Part shown: piece by piece, positions 1 to 8,329 of the stretch | Position numbering within the stretch: position 1 is the stretch's first letter | Layout of the letters: the number at the start of each line of letters is the position of its first letter | Origin: Litoribrevibacter albus | GTDB lineage: Bacteria; Pseudomonadota; Gammaproteobacteria; Pseudomonadales; Litoribrevibacteraceae | Assembly: GCF_030159995.1 (NCBI RefSeq) | Contig: NZ_BSNM01000016.1 | Span: 434,001-498,000, forward strand | Direction of reading: 5' to 3' | Length of the DNA: 64,000 bases | The notes under the pieces: generated by a model | What the model was told of the DNA's origin: nothing | Databases searched by the model: none | The model's input: the letters and a program-made list of their open reading frames with translations, nothing else | Translations under genes and position numbers: made by a program

Positions 1-1
1 A

Positions 2-370
2 ATGGCAACCCTATTTAAGTACGATCCGGATGCAGAGTTCTATACCGACGAAGGCTGCTTCATCACTGAGCTGAGTAATTCCTCCGAAGACGATGGCTGC
101 TCCATCGCCCTGGCGCGGGTAAAACCTGGGGTCACCACCGAAGTCCACCAGCTCAGAGGAACGATCGAGCGCTATGTGATTCTCGAAGGGGAAGGCCGGA
201 TCGAAAGCGGAACGCTCGCCGGTACAGTACTGCGTCCGAAAGATACCATCGTCATTCCGGCCGACGAACCTCAAAGCATCCGCAACATTACAAGTAAGGA
301 TTTAGTCTTCTTGTGTGTTTGCACCCCAAGATTCCAACCAAAGAATTACACCACAACAGTGGCAGAATGA
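2..370 (+). CDS. Small cupin-domain protein
   Basis: Encodes 122 residues with a single cupin fold pattern. A 'GVTTEVHQLRGTIERYVILEGEG' type segment around residues 43-65 supplies the usual His/Glu-rich first cupin motif, and 'VIPADEPQSIRN' around 84-95 is the second. Such proteins are cytosolic metal- or sugar-binding beta barrels, or small isomerases and dioxygenases, and the substrate cannot be read from sequence. The ATG sits two bases from the window edge, so the true start could lie upstream. It is followed 46 bp later by a solute-binding protein on the same strand. Family assignment is fairly secure; function is unknown. Confidence 0.75.
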   Translation: MATLFKYDPDAEFYTDEGCFITELSNSSEDDGCSIALARVKPGVTTEVHQLRGTIERYVILEGEGRIESGTLAGTVLRPKDTIVIPADEPQSIRNITSKDLVFLCVCTPRFQPKNYTTTVAE

Positions 371-416
371 TTGAAAAAAACTAGGCTGTATAAGTCAGTT
401 TCAATTAGGTGCCACA

Positions 417-1223
417 ATGAATCACCGAGCTACTCCGTTGATTTATCTATTACTATCCCTGTGTTCGCTCGTTACGTTTTCCAACCTTAGTTATGGAAAA
501 CTGCCCGTTAACAAACAGTGGTCTGTCCACATGCTAATGCAGGACTCCCAACCCAAATATTTTCTGCCTGAAGAACCGGCGTCTGATGCCAGTCCCTCCC
601 GCCCTATCGGCTTGTGTGTGGAAATCTATCAGGCACTGAAACGAAGACTTGAAGAGCAACAGATTACCGCCACCATCTCCTCAAAGTTTCTGCCCATAAA
701 ACGGATTTTGAAACGGGTAGAGCAAAATCCGAGCGAACTCTTCTGTGGCGCGGGTCGGAACGCCAAACGTGAGGCACGCTTTATATATTCGAAAACGGTG
801 GTCTATAACGTCAGTAATGTGGTCGCAGCGCATCGCAGTTTTGATAAGACAGTCAACGGATTTGAAGACATCCAAAACCAGCAACTCACCGTTGGAGCTC
901 TCTACGGTACCTCCTCGGCAGGTTTTGTGAAAAAGCAGGTCGGCGTTCCGGTAAACGACTCCTTCCTGAATCTGGAAACAGGGTTACAGGCTGTTGCTAA
1001 TCAACGTATTCCCTTGTTCTATTACCACGATTTAGGTCTGAACTTTCTCATTAAGGATTGGCAACTTCCATTGAAGGTATTGCCGCATAAATTCCGCACC
1101 GTGCCTCAATGGATCATTTACAGCAAAAGCATTGATCCCGGATTATTGAGACACATTGAAAGCGCACTGGAAGGGATGGAACAAGACGGGGAAATCAAAG
1201 AAATCTGGCGTAATTATTTTTAG
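417..1223 (+). CDS. Periplasmic solute-binding protein, family 3 (amino-acid-type), orphan
   Basis: Encodes 268 residues starting with a hydrophobic signal peptide (about residues 7-27) followed by an SBP_bac_3-like body. The body contains 'PSRPIGLCVEIYQALKRRL' near 60-78 and a C-terminal 'GEIKEIWRNYF', typical of this fold. AGGT lies at a normal distance before the ATG. No ABC permease or ATPase is adjacent. In marine gammaproteobacteria many such proteins stand alone and may be sensors or scavengers rather than transport parts. A second family-3 protein is convergent just downstream. The family is clear; the ligand is unknown. Confidence 0.75.
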   Translation: MNHRATPLIYLLLSLCSLVTFSNLSYGKLPVNKQWSVHMLMQDSQPKYFLPEEPASDASPSRPIGLCVEIYQALKRRLEEQQITATISSKFLPIKRILKRVEQNPSELFCGAGRNAKREARFIYSKTVVYNVSNVVAAHRSFDKTVNGFEDIQNQQLTVGALYGTSSAGFVKKQVGVPVNDSFLNLETGLQAVANQRIPLFYYHDLGLNFLIKDWQLPLKVLPHKFRTVPQWIIYSKSIDPGLLRHIESALEGMEQDGEIKEIWRNYF

Positions 1224-1269
1224 CCGTACAGCTCAAATGCAACAACTAGATGTTATTACTTCCTGAATG

Positions 1270-2094
1270 CTATTTGTTCGCCGGCCTGTGTTGTTGTTCA
1301 TTCCATAGCGCCAGAGCACGCTCTAGATACCACGCCATGCGTTCCTGTTGATTGAACTTTGCCACTATCTCGGTCAACGCCTGTTTGATTTCAGGAGTAT
1401 TGCATGGGGACTGTTTAGAGAGAGTGAAATACAAGGCTTCACTGGATATCTTGGTAGGCAAGGCCTGCAAATTCTTAATCCCTAACTGATCAATATAGGC
1501 ACGACCGGGATTCTCTTCGTAAATCAGATAATCAACCCGCTTGAGACTCAACATCCCTAGCCCTTGGCTTAACTGCCCGACTTCTTCGATGGTCAGGAAT
1601 TTCTTGGCGTACTCATCAAAGCCTTCACCGAAACTGTTATTAATTACGGTAATGCCCTGATACGGGATGAGATCTTTCCATTCGTTATATTCAAACGTCT
1701 TGTCTTCATTCACCCACACCGCCGTATTCGTACCCTGAAACTTGGGATAGATGTAATCCATGTATTCAGTGCGCGGAGTTGTAAAGAAGGCGCCCGTAAT
1801 CATGTCGATAAAACCCGCTTTTACTTCGGCCTGGACTCGTCCCCAGGAACCTTCGTACTTGAGATCGATATCAATGCCCAGATAAGCGGAAACATCTTCC
1901 ACGAGAAAAGCGATTGCTCCGGTCAACTTGTTCGGGTGCCCAGGCTCACGCCACAAATAAGGCGGGTATTCCGAATTTCCGCTGGCTTTAATCCGCTGAC
2001 AGGAGGTGGAGGCGTTGCCTGTTTCACTGGCCAACACCGTCGTTGTGATACAAGACAACCCTACAGCCAAACACATCAAGACAAAACGTTTCAT
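1270..2094 (-). CDS. Periplasmic solute-binding protein, family 3, orphan
   Basis: Encodes 274 residues with a clear signal peptide (MKRFVLMCLAVGLSC...VLA, cleavage about residue 22). The mature part has the opening expected for SBP_bac_3 proteins ('SGNSEYPPYLWR') and the segment 'GFIDMITGAFFTTPRTEYMDYIYP' type pattern near residues 95-118. It is convergent with another family-3 protein and has no transporter partner in view. The two are not close copies, so this is not a recent duplication. It probably binds an amino acid or similar small polar solute in the periplasm; the ligand is inference only. Confidence 0.75.
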   Translation of the reverse strand: MKRFVLMCLAVGLSCITTTVLASETGNASTSCQRIKASGNSEYPPYLWREPGHPNKLTGAIAFLVEDVSAYLGIDIDLKYEGSWGRVQAEVKAGFIDMITGAFFTTPRTEYMDYIYPKFQGTNTAVWVNEDKTFEYNEWKDLIPYQGITVINNSFGEGFDEYAKKFLTIEEVGQLSQGLGMLSLKRVDYLIYEENPGRAYIDQLGIKNLQALPTKISSEALYFTLSKQSPCNTPEIKQALTEIVAKFNQQERMAWYLERALALWNEQQHRPANK

Positions 2095-2201
2095 TGCCTA
2101 AACTCGACTCTATTTAGTATCCATAACTATAGTCAAAAACTGCGCGCTTTTAAGAATCAACCAAACACAGATTAGTTACTGGGCACTGAGCCGAAGAAGC
2201 G

Positions 2202-3152
2202 TTAATCACGACGTGTCGAGACATTGTTTGACTGCTCTTGGTTTGACTGCTCTCGGTGCGACTGCACACGGTGTGATTGCAGTCTGTGTGATAGTACTCG
2301 GTGCGATAGTACTCGGTGCGATAGCACTACCTGAACATTGGCTAAAATAATCAATGTCGCGCCCAACACCATTTGCCAAGTAATCTGCTCACCCAAAAAG
2401 AGTACGCTCATAATCATCGCCTGAGGAATGTACAGGTAATAAATTACAGCGGTAAAATAGCCAGGCAGCTCTGTACTGACTTTATTCCAAAGCGTGTGCG
2501 CCACGAGCGTACACATCAGCCCCAGCACAATCAATCCCGTCCAATCCTGAGACGTAAGATCCCACTCGGTCATTGACCATAGACAAGAAAATCCCACTAA
2601 ACCAAAGCCAAATTGCCCTAGCGCACGATAATTTGTCGATAAGTGGGCGATCTGTCGGTTAATCGGTGGTAAACAGGCGTACAAGAAACCGCTCAAAAGA
2701 CCGGAGAGAAACCCATACACCTGAATGTCAGTGCCCGTTTCAAAAGGCGTCGCAATATACACTCCGGTGAAGGCCACACACACCGCCAGGAAATCCGCTC
2801 TTCGAATGGGTTCTTTAAAGAACAAACGATTCACAAACAACAAGTGGATACCAAAGGTACAAACAGCAATGGCCGCCAAAGACGCCCCTGCCCGCTTGAT
2901 CGAATAGAAATACAAATACCAGTGCACCGCAAAGGTTAGCCCAAGCACAATCAACCAAAACCAATCGCGCCGGCTAAGTTTATGAAACTGTCGGCCAACC
3001 AGCATGATCAACGCAATGCCCGCCGCAGCGATCGCCAAACGCACCACCCCAATCGTCGCCTCATTGGCTGAAATGCCATAGATAAGCACAGGCACAAAGC
3101 CCATTGTGAAGATGGCTAACAGAGCCAAGGCTATTAAACGAAGATTAATCAC
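2202..3152 (-). CDS. EamA/DMT-family transporter with a charged repeat tail
   Basis: Ten predicted membrane segments in two EamA repeats mark a drug/metabolite-type exporter of the inner membrane, with an unknown small-molecule substrate. I place the start at a GTG at 3152 because GAGAAAG lies eight bases upstream. An in-frame TTG at 3203 has no ribosome-binding site and would give 333 residues. After the last helix the protein ends in seven degenerate five-residue units (VLSHR, LQSHR, VQSHR, EQSNQ types) encoded by a 15-bp DNA repeat, giving a basic, serine- and glutamine-rich cytosolic tail that is not part of the family. The gene stands alone between a solute-binding protein and an acyl-CoA dehydrogenase. 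Confidence 0.8.
   Translation of the reverse strand: MINLRLIALALLAIFTMGFVPVLIYGISANEATIGVVRLAIAAAGIALIMLVGRQFHKLSRRDWFWLIVLGLTFAVHWYLYFYSIKRAGASLAAIAVCTFGIHLLFVNRLFFKEPIRRADFLAVCVAFTGVYIATPFETGTDIQVYGFLSGLLSGFLYACLPPINRQIAHLSTNYRALGQFGFGLVGFSCLWSMTEWDLTSQDWTGLIVLGLMCTLVAHTLWNKVSTELPGYFTAVIYYLYIPQAMIMSVLFLGEQITWQMVLGATLIILANVQVVLSHRVLSHRVLSHRLQSHRVQSHREQSNQEQSNNVSTRRD
2223..2327 (-). repeat. 15-bp tandem repeat encoding the EamA protein tail
   Basis: Seven consecutive 15-bp units lie at the 3' end of the transporter gene. The units at 2294-2308 and 2309-2323 are identical (gtactcggtgcgata) and the others diverge progressively toward the stop codon. Because the period is 15 the reading frame is kept, so the array can gain or lose units without breaking the gene. 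Confidence 0.85.
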
Positions 3153-3426
3153 AAAGCTTACTTTCTCTGTAAATGACCGCCTCTTGAAATAACGGTCTTT
3201 CAAAATGAGCGGTCAGCATAGCACTGATTCCTCATTCACATAACTGAAGCCGTCTAATCGCTAAAAATAAGACAAAAAAAGGCTCCGAACCCGGTGAAGG
3301 AACGGAGCAAACTTGGTGAGGAGCCTCAAAGAGGCGACTCGAAGGAAATCATAGAAAGAGACAGACTACCGAGGTGAACACACCCTCGCAGCCTGATCTG
3401 AACTAATTCATCTGAACTAATTCAGA

Positions 3427-5223
3427 TTATCCGATTAACTGAGACTCGGTAATGTCCATGATGCTCGCTTTACCAGCCAACATCATTTCTTTGTGTGCAC
3501 GGGCACGAGGCAAGATACGCTCGAAATAGAAGCGGGCGTTTTTCACTTTGGCATCGAGGAAATCACGATCAAAGGTTTCGCCATTAGGATGACGAGTACC
3601 GTCCAATAGCTCTTGCGCCACATTCGCCATCTTCAACCAGAAGTACGCCAGGCTGACATAGCCGGAGTACATCAAGAAGTCATAACTGGCAGCGCCCACT
3701 TCTTCAAAATCACCAATGGCTTTGGAGCCCACTTGTTTCGCCAATTGCGGCCACTCTTTTGAATAGCCGGACAAGGTATCAGCCAGATCACCCAACTTCT
3801 CACTTGACGTCTTTTTGCTCAGAACATGCATCAACTTGGTAAAGCTCAACAAGCTCTTACCCTGATTTGCCAGCACTTTACGGCCCAACAAATCCAGCGC
3901 CTGAATGCCGGTGGTTCCTTCATACAAAGTCGAAGCGCGGCCATCTCGGAATAATTGTTCTGCGCCAGTTTCTTTAATGAAACCATGACCACCGTACATC
4001 TGAATGGCTAAATCCGCCGAGGCCAACCCGGTATCGGTTAAGAAGCCTTTGGCTATCGGCGTCAGTAAACCAAGCAGTTCGACACGCTCTTTATCTGCAC
4101 CCGGCTTATGCGACTCATCCAACAAGTCCGCACAGAATTGAGCCATCGCACGACCGCCTTCGGCCAACACTTTTTGCGTTAGCAACATGCGACGAACGTC
4201 CGGGTGAACAATGATCGGATCGGCTTCTTTTTCCGGCGCTTTAACACCACCCAAACTACGCATTTGAGTGCGCTCAACCGCATACTGAAGGCTCTTCTGG
4301 AAGCTGCGCTCGCTCAGACCAATGCCTTGAAGCGATGCGCCCAAACGCATTTCGTTCATCATGGTGAACATGGCGTTAATGCCTCGATTTGGCTTACCAA
4401 TCAGGTAACCTTCGGCGCCCTCAAAGCTCATCGAACAGGTTGGGTTGGCGTGCATCCCCATCTTTTCTTCGATGCCGATACAATGCACTTCGTTCTTCTT
4501 GTTCCATACACCGGCTTTGTTTTTCAACTTGGCTGGCACCAGAAACAACGACAAACCTTTGATGCCTTTCGGGGCGTCTTTCAAACGAGCCAACACCAAG
4601 TGAACGATGTTATCAGCCGCATCGTGTTGCCCGGACGAAATAAAGATCTTATTACCCTTGATGCGATAGACACTCTCAGACACTTCTTCGGCAGACGTGC
4701 GAATCAAGCCCAGGTCCGAACCACAATGCGCTTCGGTCAAACACATGGTGCCCGTCCAAGTACCGGTTAATAACTTCTCAAGATAGGTTTCTTTCAGTTC
4801 GTCAGAACCGTGCCCGATGATCGCACGCGAGGCAGACATGGTCAGCGCCGGCGTCATACTGAACGAGTGGTTAGCCGACGTCAGGATTTCTCCCACAAGA
4901 GTAGACAAACGTTCAGGAAGACCTTGGCCACCGAATTGTTCCGGCATCGACAAGCCCATCCAGCCGCCTTCGGCGTAAGTACGGAAGGCATCACGTAACT
5001 TGGCAGGCAGGGTGACTTTGCCATTGTCGAAGACACAGCCATTGGTATCGCCATCCTGATTGATCGGAACCAGTTCTTCTTCGGCAAAGCGTGCTGCTTG
5101 TTCCAGAATGAAAAACAGATCTTCATTAGTAACGCCGTCCGTCCCTTGGTCATCCGACATTTCATTCAACAAAAACTGCATGTCCTTCAACGGGACTCGG
5201 TATTCTGGCAACTGCTCCGCCAT
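3427..5223 (-). CDS. Acyl-CoA dehydrogenase, long form with C-terminal extension (DmdC/AcdA-like)
   Basis: FAD-dependent dehydrogenase that introduces the alpha-beta double bond into an acyl-CoA thioester. The start at 5223 is preceded by GAGGAG and gives 598 residues, the usual length of the long subfamily that carries an extra C-terminal domain. An upstream in-frame start at 5301 lacks a ribosome site. Visible signatures are 'MCLTEAHCGSDLG' (FAD/substrate-binding segment), 'MYGGHGFIKETGAEQLFRDG' and 'LYEGTTGIQALDLLGRK', the last holding the catalytic glutamate region. Relatives include 3-methylmercaptopropionyl-CoA dehydrogenase DmdC and general medium/long-chain enzymes. The substrate cannot be decided here. 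A 14-bp dyad upstream is shared with fadH. Confidence 0.9.
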   Translation of the reverse strand: MAEQLPEYRVPLKDMQFLLNEMSDDQGTDGVTNEDLFFILEQAARFAEEELVPINQDGDTNGCVFDNGKVTLPAKLRDAFRTYAEGGWMGLSMPEQFGGQGLPERLSTLVGEILTSANHSFSMTPALTMSASRAIIGHGSDELKETYLEKLLTGTWTGTMCLTEAHCGSDLGLIRTSAEEVSESVYRIKGNKIFISSGQHDAADNIVHLVLARLKDAPKGIKGLSLFLVPAKLKNKAGVWNKKNEVHCIGIEEKMGMHANPTCSMSFEGAEGYLIGKPNRGINAMFTMMNEMRLGASLQGIGLSERSFQKSLQYAVERTQMRSLGGVKAPEKEADPIIVHPDVRRMLLTQKVLAEGGRAMAQFCADLLDESHKPGADKERVELLGLLTPIAKGFLTDTGLASADLAIQMYGGHGFIKETGAEQLFRDGRASTLYEGTTGIQALDLLGRKVLANQGKSLLSFTKLMHVLSKKTSSEKLGDLADTLSGYSKEWPQLAKQVGSKAIGDFEEVGAASYDFLMYSGYVSLAYFWLKMANVAQELLDGTRHPNGETFDRDFLDAKVKNARFYFERILPRARAHKEMMLAGKASIMDITESQLIG

Positions 5224-5294
5224 GACTGGCTCCTCACTGTCGTTCGTAATTGTTCTTAGTGAGCGGATTATCAGGAACCACGAAAAAATCAGCC

Positions 5295-5308
5295 TTAACA
5301 TTTGTTAA
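5295..5308 (-). promoter_or_regulatory. Dyad TTAACATTTGTTAA upstream of acyl-CoA dehydrogenase
   Basis: A TTAACA-N2-TGTTAA dyad (extended by a flanking C and G to CTTAACA/TGTTAAG) lies 72 bp upstream of the dehydrogenase start. Its reverse complement is identical to the 14-mer upstream of fadH at 12043-12056. It is probably an operator for a fatty-acid-responsive repressor; which one is not known. Confidence 0.5.
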
Positions 5309-5351
5309 GCGACGGGATTTTCAATCAAAGGGAAGGTCAGAAAGGGAAAAA

Positions 5352-5421
5352 GACCATACTCCAAACAACTCAGGTAATACCTATGTTTAGTAATACCTAA
5401 GCTTTATCGCGGAGTATGGTC
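5352..5421. repeat. 11-bp perfect inverted repeat enclosing a short direct repeat
   Basis: Arms gaccatactcc (5352-5362) and ggagtatggtc (5411-5421) enclose two copies of taatacct. It lies just past the stop of the bicarbonate transporter gene and before the acyl-CoA dehydrogenase promoter, so it may fold as a terminator-like stem. There is no obvious T-tract after it on the minus strand. Confidence 0.5.
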
Positions 5422-5467
5422 GGGGGTGAAACAATCTGAAAGGTTGGTTTAAGGTGAAACGACCGCC

Positions 5468-6409
5468 CTAGAATACGCTGATCAAGTGGTGATACAGCGG
5501 AATCCCGACAATGGCGTTGAATGGGAAGGTGATCCCCAACGACATCAACATTGCCAAGCCAATATCGGCGTTTGGAATCGCCGTTCGGATGGCCGCAGGT
5601 GCCGCAATATATGACGCACTGGCGGTTAACGTTGCCAACACCACCACAGAGCCTTCGGCCAAGCCCATCGCCATACCGGCACTTAGCCCAAGCAACGACA
5701 AACTCGGTGGAGCCAGTAGAGCAAACAACAGCAAACGCCATTTCTTCCAAGGCACTGGCGATAAGGTCTCTGCAGCCGTTAAGCCCATTTCCAACAAGAA
5801 CAAGGCCAACACTGCTTTAAAAGCACTGGTGAAGAGTTCTGTTACACCGGCACCCTGAATCGGGCCGTACATAAAACCAATGATGACACCACCCGTAAGC
5901 AGGACCACACCCCGGTTGGTGAAGGTTTCACGCCAAAGCTCACTCTGAATCACGCCGGTATCCGGTTTGTTATTACCCAGTTTCCGGTAAAGGGTTAACG
6001 CCACCAAAATCGCTGGCAATTCCAACATAACCAGATACAAAGTCACTTCCGGATCAATCGGCAGATTAAGCGTATCCACATACGCCAGTGCCACCGCAAA
6101 GGTCCCGGCACTGACCGAGCCGTAGTGTGCCGCCAAACTCGCGGCATTGGCCCCATCCACTTTTGCCAGCTTGGTGAGCACCGGAATCACAATCAAAGGA
6201 ATGATTGCCCCCAAGGCGGCTACCATCAACAACTCAAAGACCAAGGCCCACTCAAGGGAATCATGAAGTGCCATCCCCCCTTTCAAACCAATGGTTAACA
6301 TCAATAACAGGCTCAGTGTTTCATAGGCCGCTTTGGGAATGCTCAAGTCAGACTTGAGCAACCCGGCGACCAAACCGAGCACAAAGAACATGACAACAAT
6401 ATCAGGCAT
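5468..6409 (-). CDS. SbtA-like sodium-dependent bicarbonate transporter
   Basis: A membrane protein of 313 residues with about ten hydrophobic segments. It has the SbtA/DUF897 family pattern: an N-terminal 'FFVLGLVAGLLKSDLSIP' helix, 'LTIGLKGG', the 'HYGSVSAGTFAVAL' segment and a second 'GLAEGSVVVLATLTASASYIAAPAA' repeat. Known family members import bicarbonate with sodium. The start codon follows the pycB stop by three bases, and its ribosome site (CGGAG) lies inside pycB, so the two are co-translated parts of one operon. The context suggests it supplies bicarbonate to pyruvate carboxylase. That link is inference; the family call is strong. Confidence 0.85.
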   Translation of the reverse strand: MPDIVVMFFVLGLVAGLLKSDLSIPKAAYETLSLLLMLTIGLKGGMALHDSLEWALVFELLMVAALGAIIPLIVIPVLTKLAKVDGANAASLAAHYGSVSAGTFAVALAYVDTLNLPIDPEVTLYLVMLELPAILVALTLYRKLGNNKPDTGVIQSELWRETFTNRGVVLLTGGVIIGFMYGPIQGAGVTELFTSAFKAVLALFLLEMGLTAAETLSPVPWKKWRLLLFALLAPPSLSLLGLSAGMAMGLAEGSVVVLATLTASASYIAAPAAIRTAIPNADIGLAMLMSLGITFPFNAIVGIPLYHHLISVF

Positions 6410-6412
6410 TAC

Positions 6413-8230
6413 TTAAGACTCCGGGGTAATTTCCACCAGAATTTCACCCGGTGTAACACGATCGCCTTTCTTCACGTGGACATGAGTAACCGTACCTGCG
6501 ATGCCCGCTTGAATTTCGTTTTCCATCTTCATCGCTTCGGTGACCAGAATGCCCTGACCGGCTTTCACCTGATCGCCTTCTTTGACCAAGACATCCACCA
6601 CATTGCCAGGCATGGCCGTGGTTACGTGACCAGGATCCGTCGCCCGTTGACGCTTGCTGCCACCGGCTTCACTCTGGTAGGAGTTAAGCGGCTCGAACAA
6701 GGTTTCTTCAGGCATTCCATCCAAAGAAAGATAAATTTTGCGCTTACCACTGTCCGCATCGCCGACACCGGTAATCGCCACTTCATAGGTCTCACCATGA
6801 ACATTGATTCTGAACTCGGTCGGAGTACCACCCTGTTCTTGTGGAATCTGACCCGTGCCGATTGGCAGCAAGACTTCCGGCTCAAGGATGCCATCACGAC
6901 GTTGCTCAAGGAACTCTTTCCCAAGATCCGGGAACATGGCGTAGGTCAGCACGTCTTCGTCTGATAACGCAAGATCACCAATTTCCGCCTTGAGCTTGGT
7001 CATCTCCGGCTTCAAATGATCTGCCGGACGGCCTTCGATCACCTCTTCATTGCCAATCGCACGTTTTTGCAATTCAGCATCAACCGCTGCCGGTGCTTGA
7101 CCATAACCACCCTGCAGATAGCGTTTCACTTCATTGGTGATGGTTTTGTAGCGATCGCCACTCAATACGTTATACACCGCCTGCGTCCCGACAATCTGCG
7201 AGGTTGGTGTCACCAGTGGCGGATACCCCAGGTCTTTACGAACACGAGGAATTTCATCGAACACTTCGCGAATACGATCCAACGCATGCTGCTCTTTCAG
7301 TTGGTTCGCCAGATTCGACATCATTCCGCCCGGTACTTGGTTGATCTGTACCGACACGTCTTCATGGGTAAATTCGCTCTCAAACTGGTGATACTTCTTG
7401 CGTACTTCACGGAAGTAATCAGCAATTTCACCCAGCAACGTCAGATCCAAGCCTGTGTCGTATTGCGTGCCTTTTAATGCCGCAACCTGAGATTCGGTGG
7501 ACGGATGGCTGGTGCCATTAGCAAAAGATGAAATGGCGGTATCGATACGATCCGCGCCTGCTTCAATGGCCTTCAACTGACACAGCCCGGCCAGACCCGC
7601 CGTTGAGTGACTGTGCAGCACAACCGGTAAATCCAACTCGGATTTCAGTGCCGTCACCAAATCAAAAGTCGCGTAGGGAGTTAACAGACCCGCCATGTCT
7701 TTAATGACGATGGAATCTGCGCCCATATCCTTCAACGTCTTCGCTTGCGTCACAAAGGATTCAGGGGAATGCACCGGACTGGTGGTATAACACAGCGTGC
7801 CTTGAGCATGCTTACCGGCTTTCTTCACCGCTTTCATTGCCGTTTCAAGGTTACGCACATCGTTCAGCGCATCGAACACACGGAACACGTCCATGCCATT
7901 GTCCGCCGCTTTCTGAACAAAGGCTTCCACCACGTCATCCGCATAATGACGGTAGCCAAGCAGATTTTGACCGCGCAGTAACATCTGCAGACGGGTATTT
8001 GGCAAGGCTTCACGAAGTTTACGCAGACGCTCCCACGGATCTTCTTTCAGGAAGCGCACACAAGCATCGAAGGTTGCACCGCCCCAGGCTTCCAAAGACC
8101 AGTAGCCCACCTGATCCAGCTTTTCACAAATCGGGAGCATGTCCTCTGTACGCATCCGCGTAGCGATCAAGGATTGATGCGCGTCGCGTAAAATTACATC
8201 AGTAACTTCAATTTTTTTACTCGCAGTCAT
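6413..8230 (-). CDS. pycB: Pyruvate carboxylase subunit B (carboxyltransferase plus biotin carrier)
   Basis: Transfers carboxyl from carboxybiotin to pyruvate to make oxaloacetate, an anaplerotic step. An HMGL-like TIM barrel opens with 'VTDVILRDAHQSLIATRMRT' and 'GGATFDACVRFL', followed by the conserved PYC_OADA domain. The C-terminus is a biotinyl domain with the biotinylated lysine in EAMKMEN at about residue 568 of 605. AAGGA precedes the ATG. OadA of the sodium-pumping oxaloacetate decarboxylase is homologous, but no beta or gamma subunit is present, and a biotin carboxylase gene lies directly upstream, which fits the two-subunit pyruvate carboxylase of Pseudomonas-type bacteria. It is the second gene of pycA-pycB-bicarbonate transporter. 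Confidence 0.92.
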   Translation of the reverse strand: MTASKKIEVTDVILRDAHQSLIATRMRTEDMLPICEKLDQVGYWSLEAWGGATFDACVRFLKEDPWERLRKLREALPNTRLQMLLRGQNLLGYRHYADDVVEAFVQKAADNGMDVFRVFDALNDVRNLETAMKAVKKAGKHAQGTLCYTTSPVHSPESFVTQAKTLKDMGADSIVIKDMAGLLTPYATFDLVTALKSELDLPVVLHSHSTAGLAGLCQLKAIEAGADRIDTAISSFANGTSHPSTESQVAALKGTQYDTGLDLTLLGEIADYFREVRKKYHQFESEFTHEDVSVQINQVPGGMMSNLANQLKEQHALDRIREVFDEIPRVRKDLGYPPLVTPTSQIVGTQAVYNVLSGDRYKTITNEVKRYLQGGYGQAPAAVDAELQKRAIGNEEVIEGRPADHLKPEMTKLKAEIGDLALSDEDVLTYAMFPDLGKEFLEQRRDGILEPEVLLPIGTGQIPQEQGGTPTEFRINVHGETYEVAITGVGDADSGKRKIYLSLDGMPEETLFEPLNSYQSEAGGSKRQRATDPGHVTTAMPGNVVDVLVKEGDQVKAGQGILVTEAMKMENEIQAGIAGTVTHVHVKKGDRVTPGEILVEITPES

Positions 8231-8329
8231 GAGAGTGTCCTTAAAATTTTGTCATCTCTAATTCTGTTGAATCCGTCGTTATCAACCGACATCTACCAAC
8301 CACCATCTACCAACCGGTATGGGCACTTA

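Noticed and set aside
2223..2327. CRISPR-like array
   Set aside because: The repeat has period 15 with no spacers and is in frame within a membrane-protein gene.
6413..8230. Oxaloacetate decarboxylase alpha subunit
   Set aside because: No beta or gamma membrane subunits are present, and a biotin carboxylase gene and pycR-like regulator flank it, so pyruvate carboxylase subunit B fits better.
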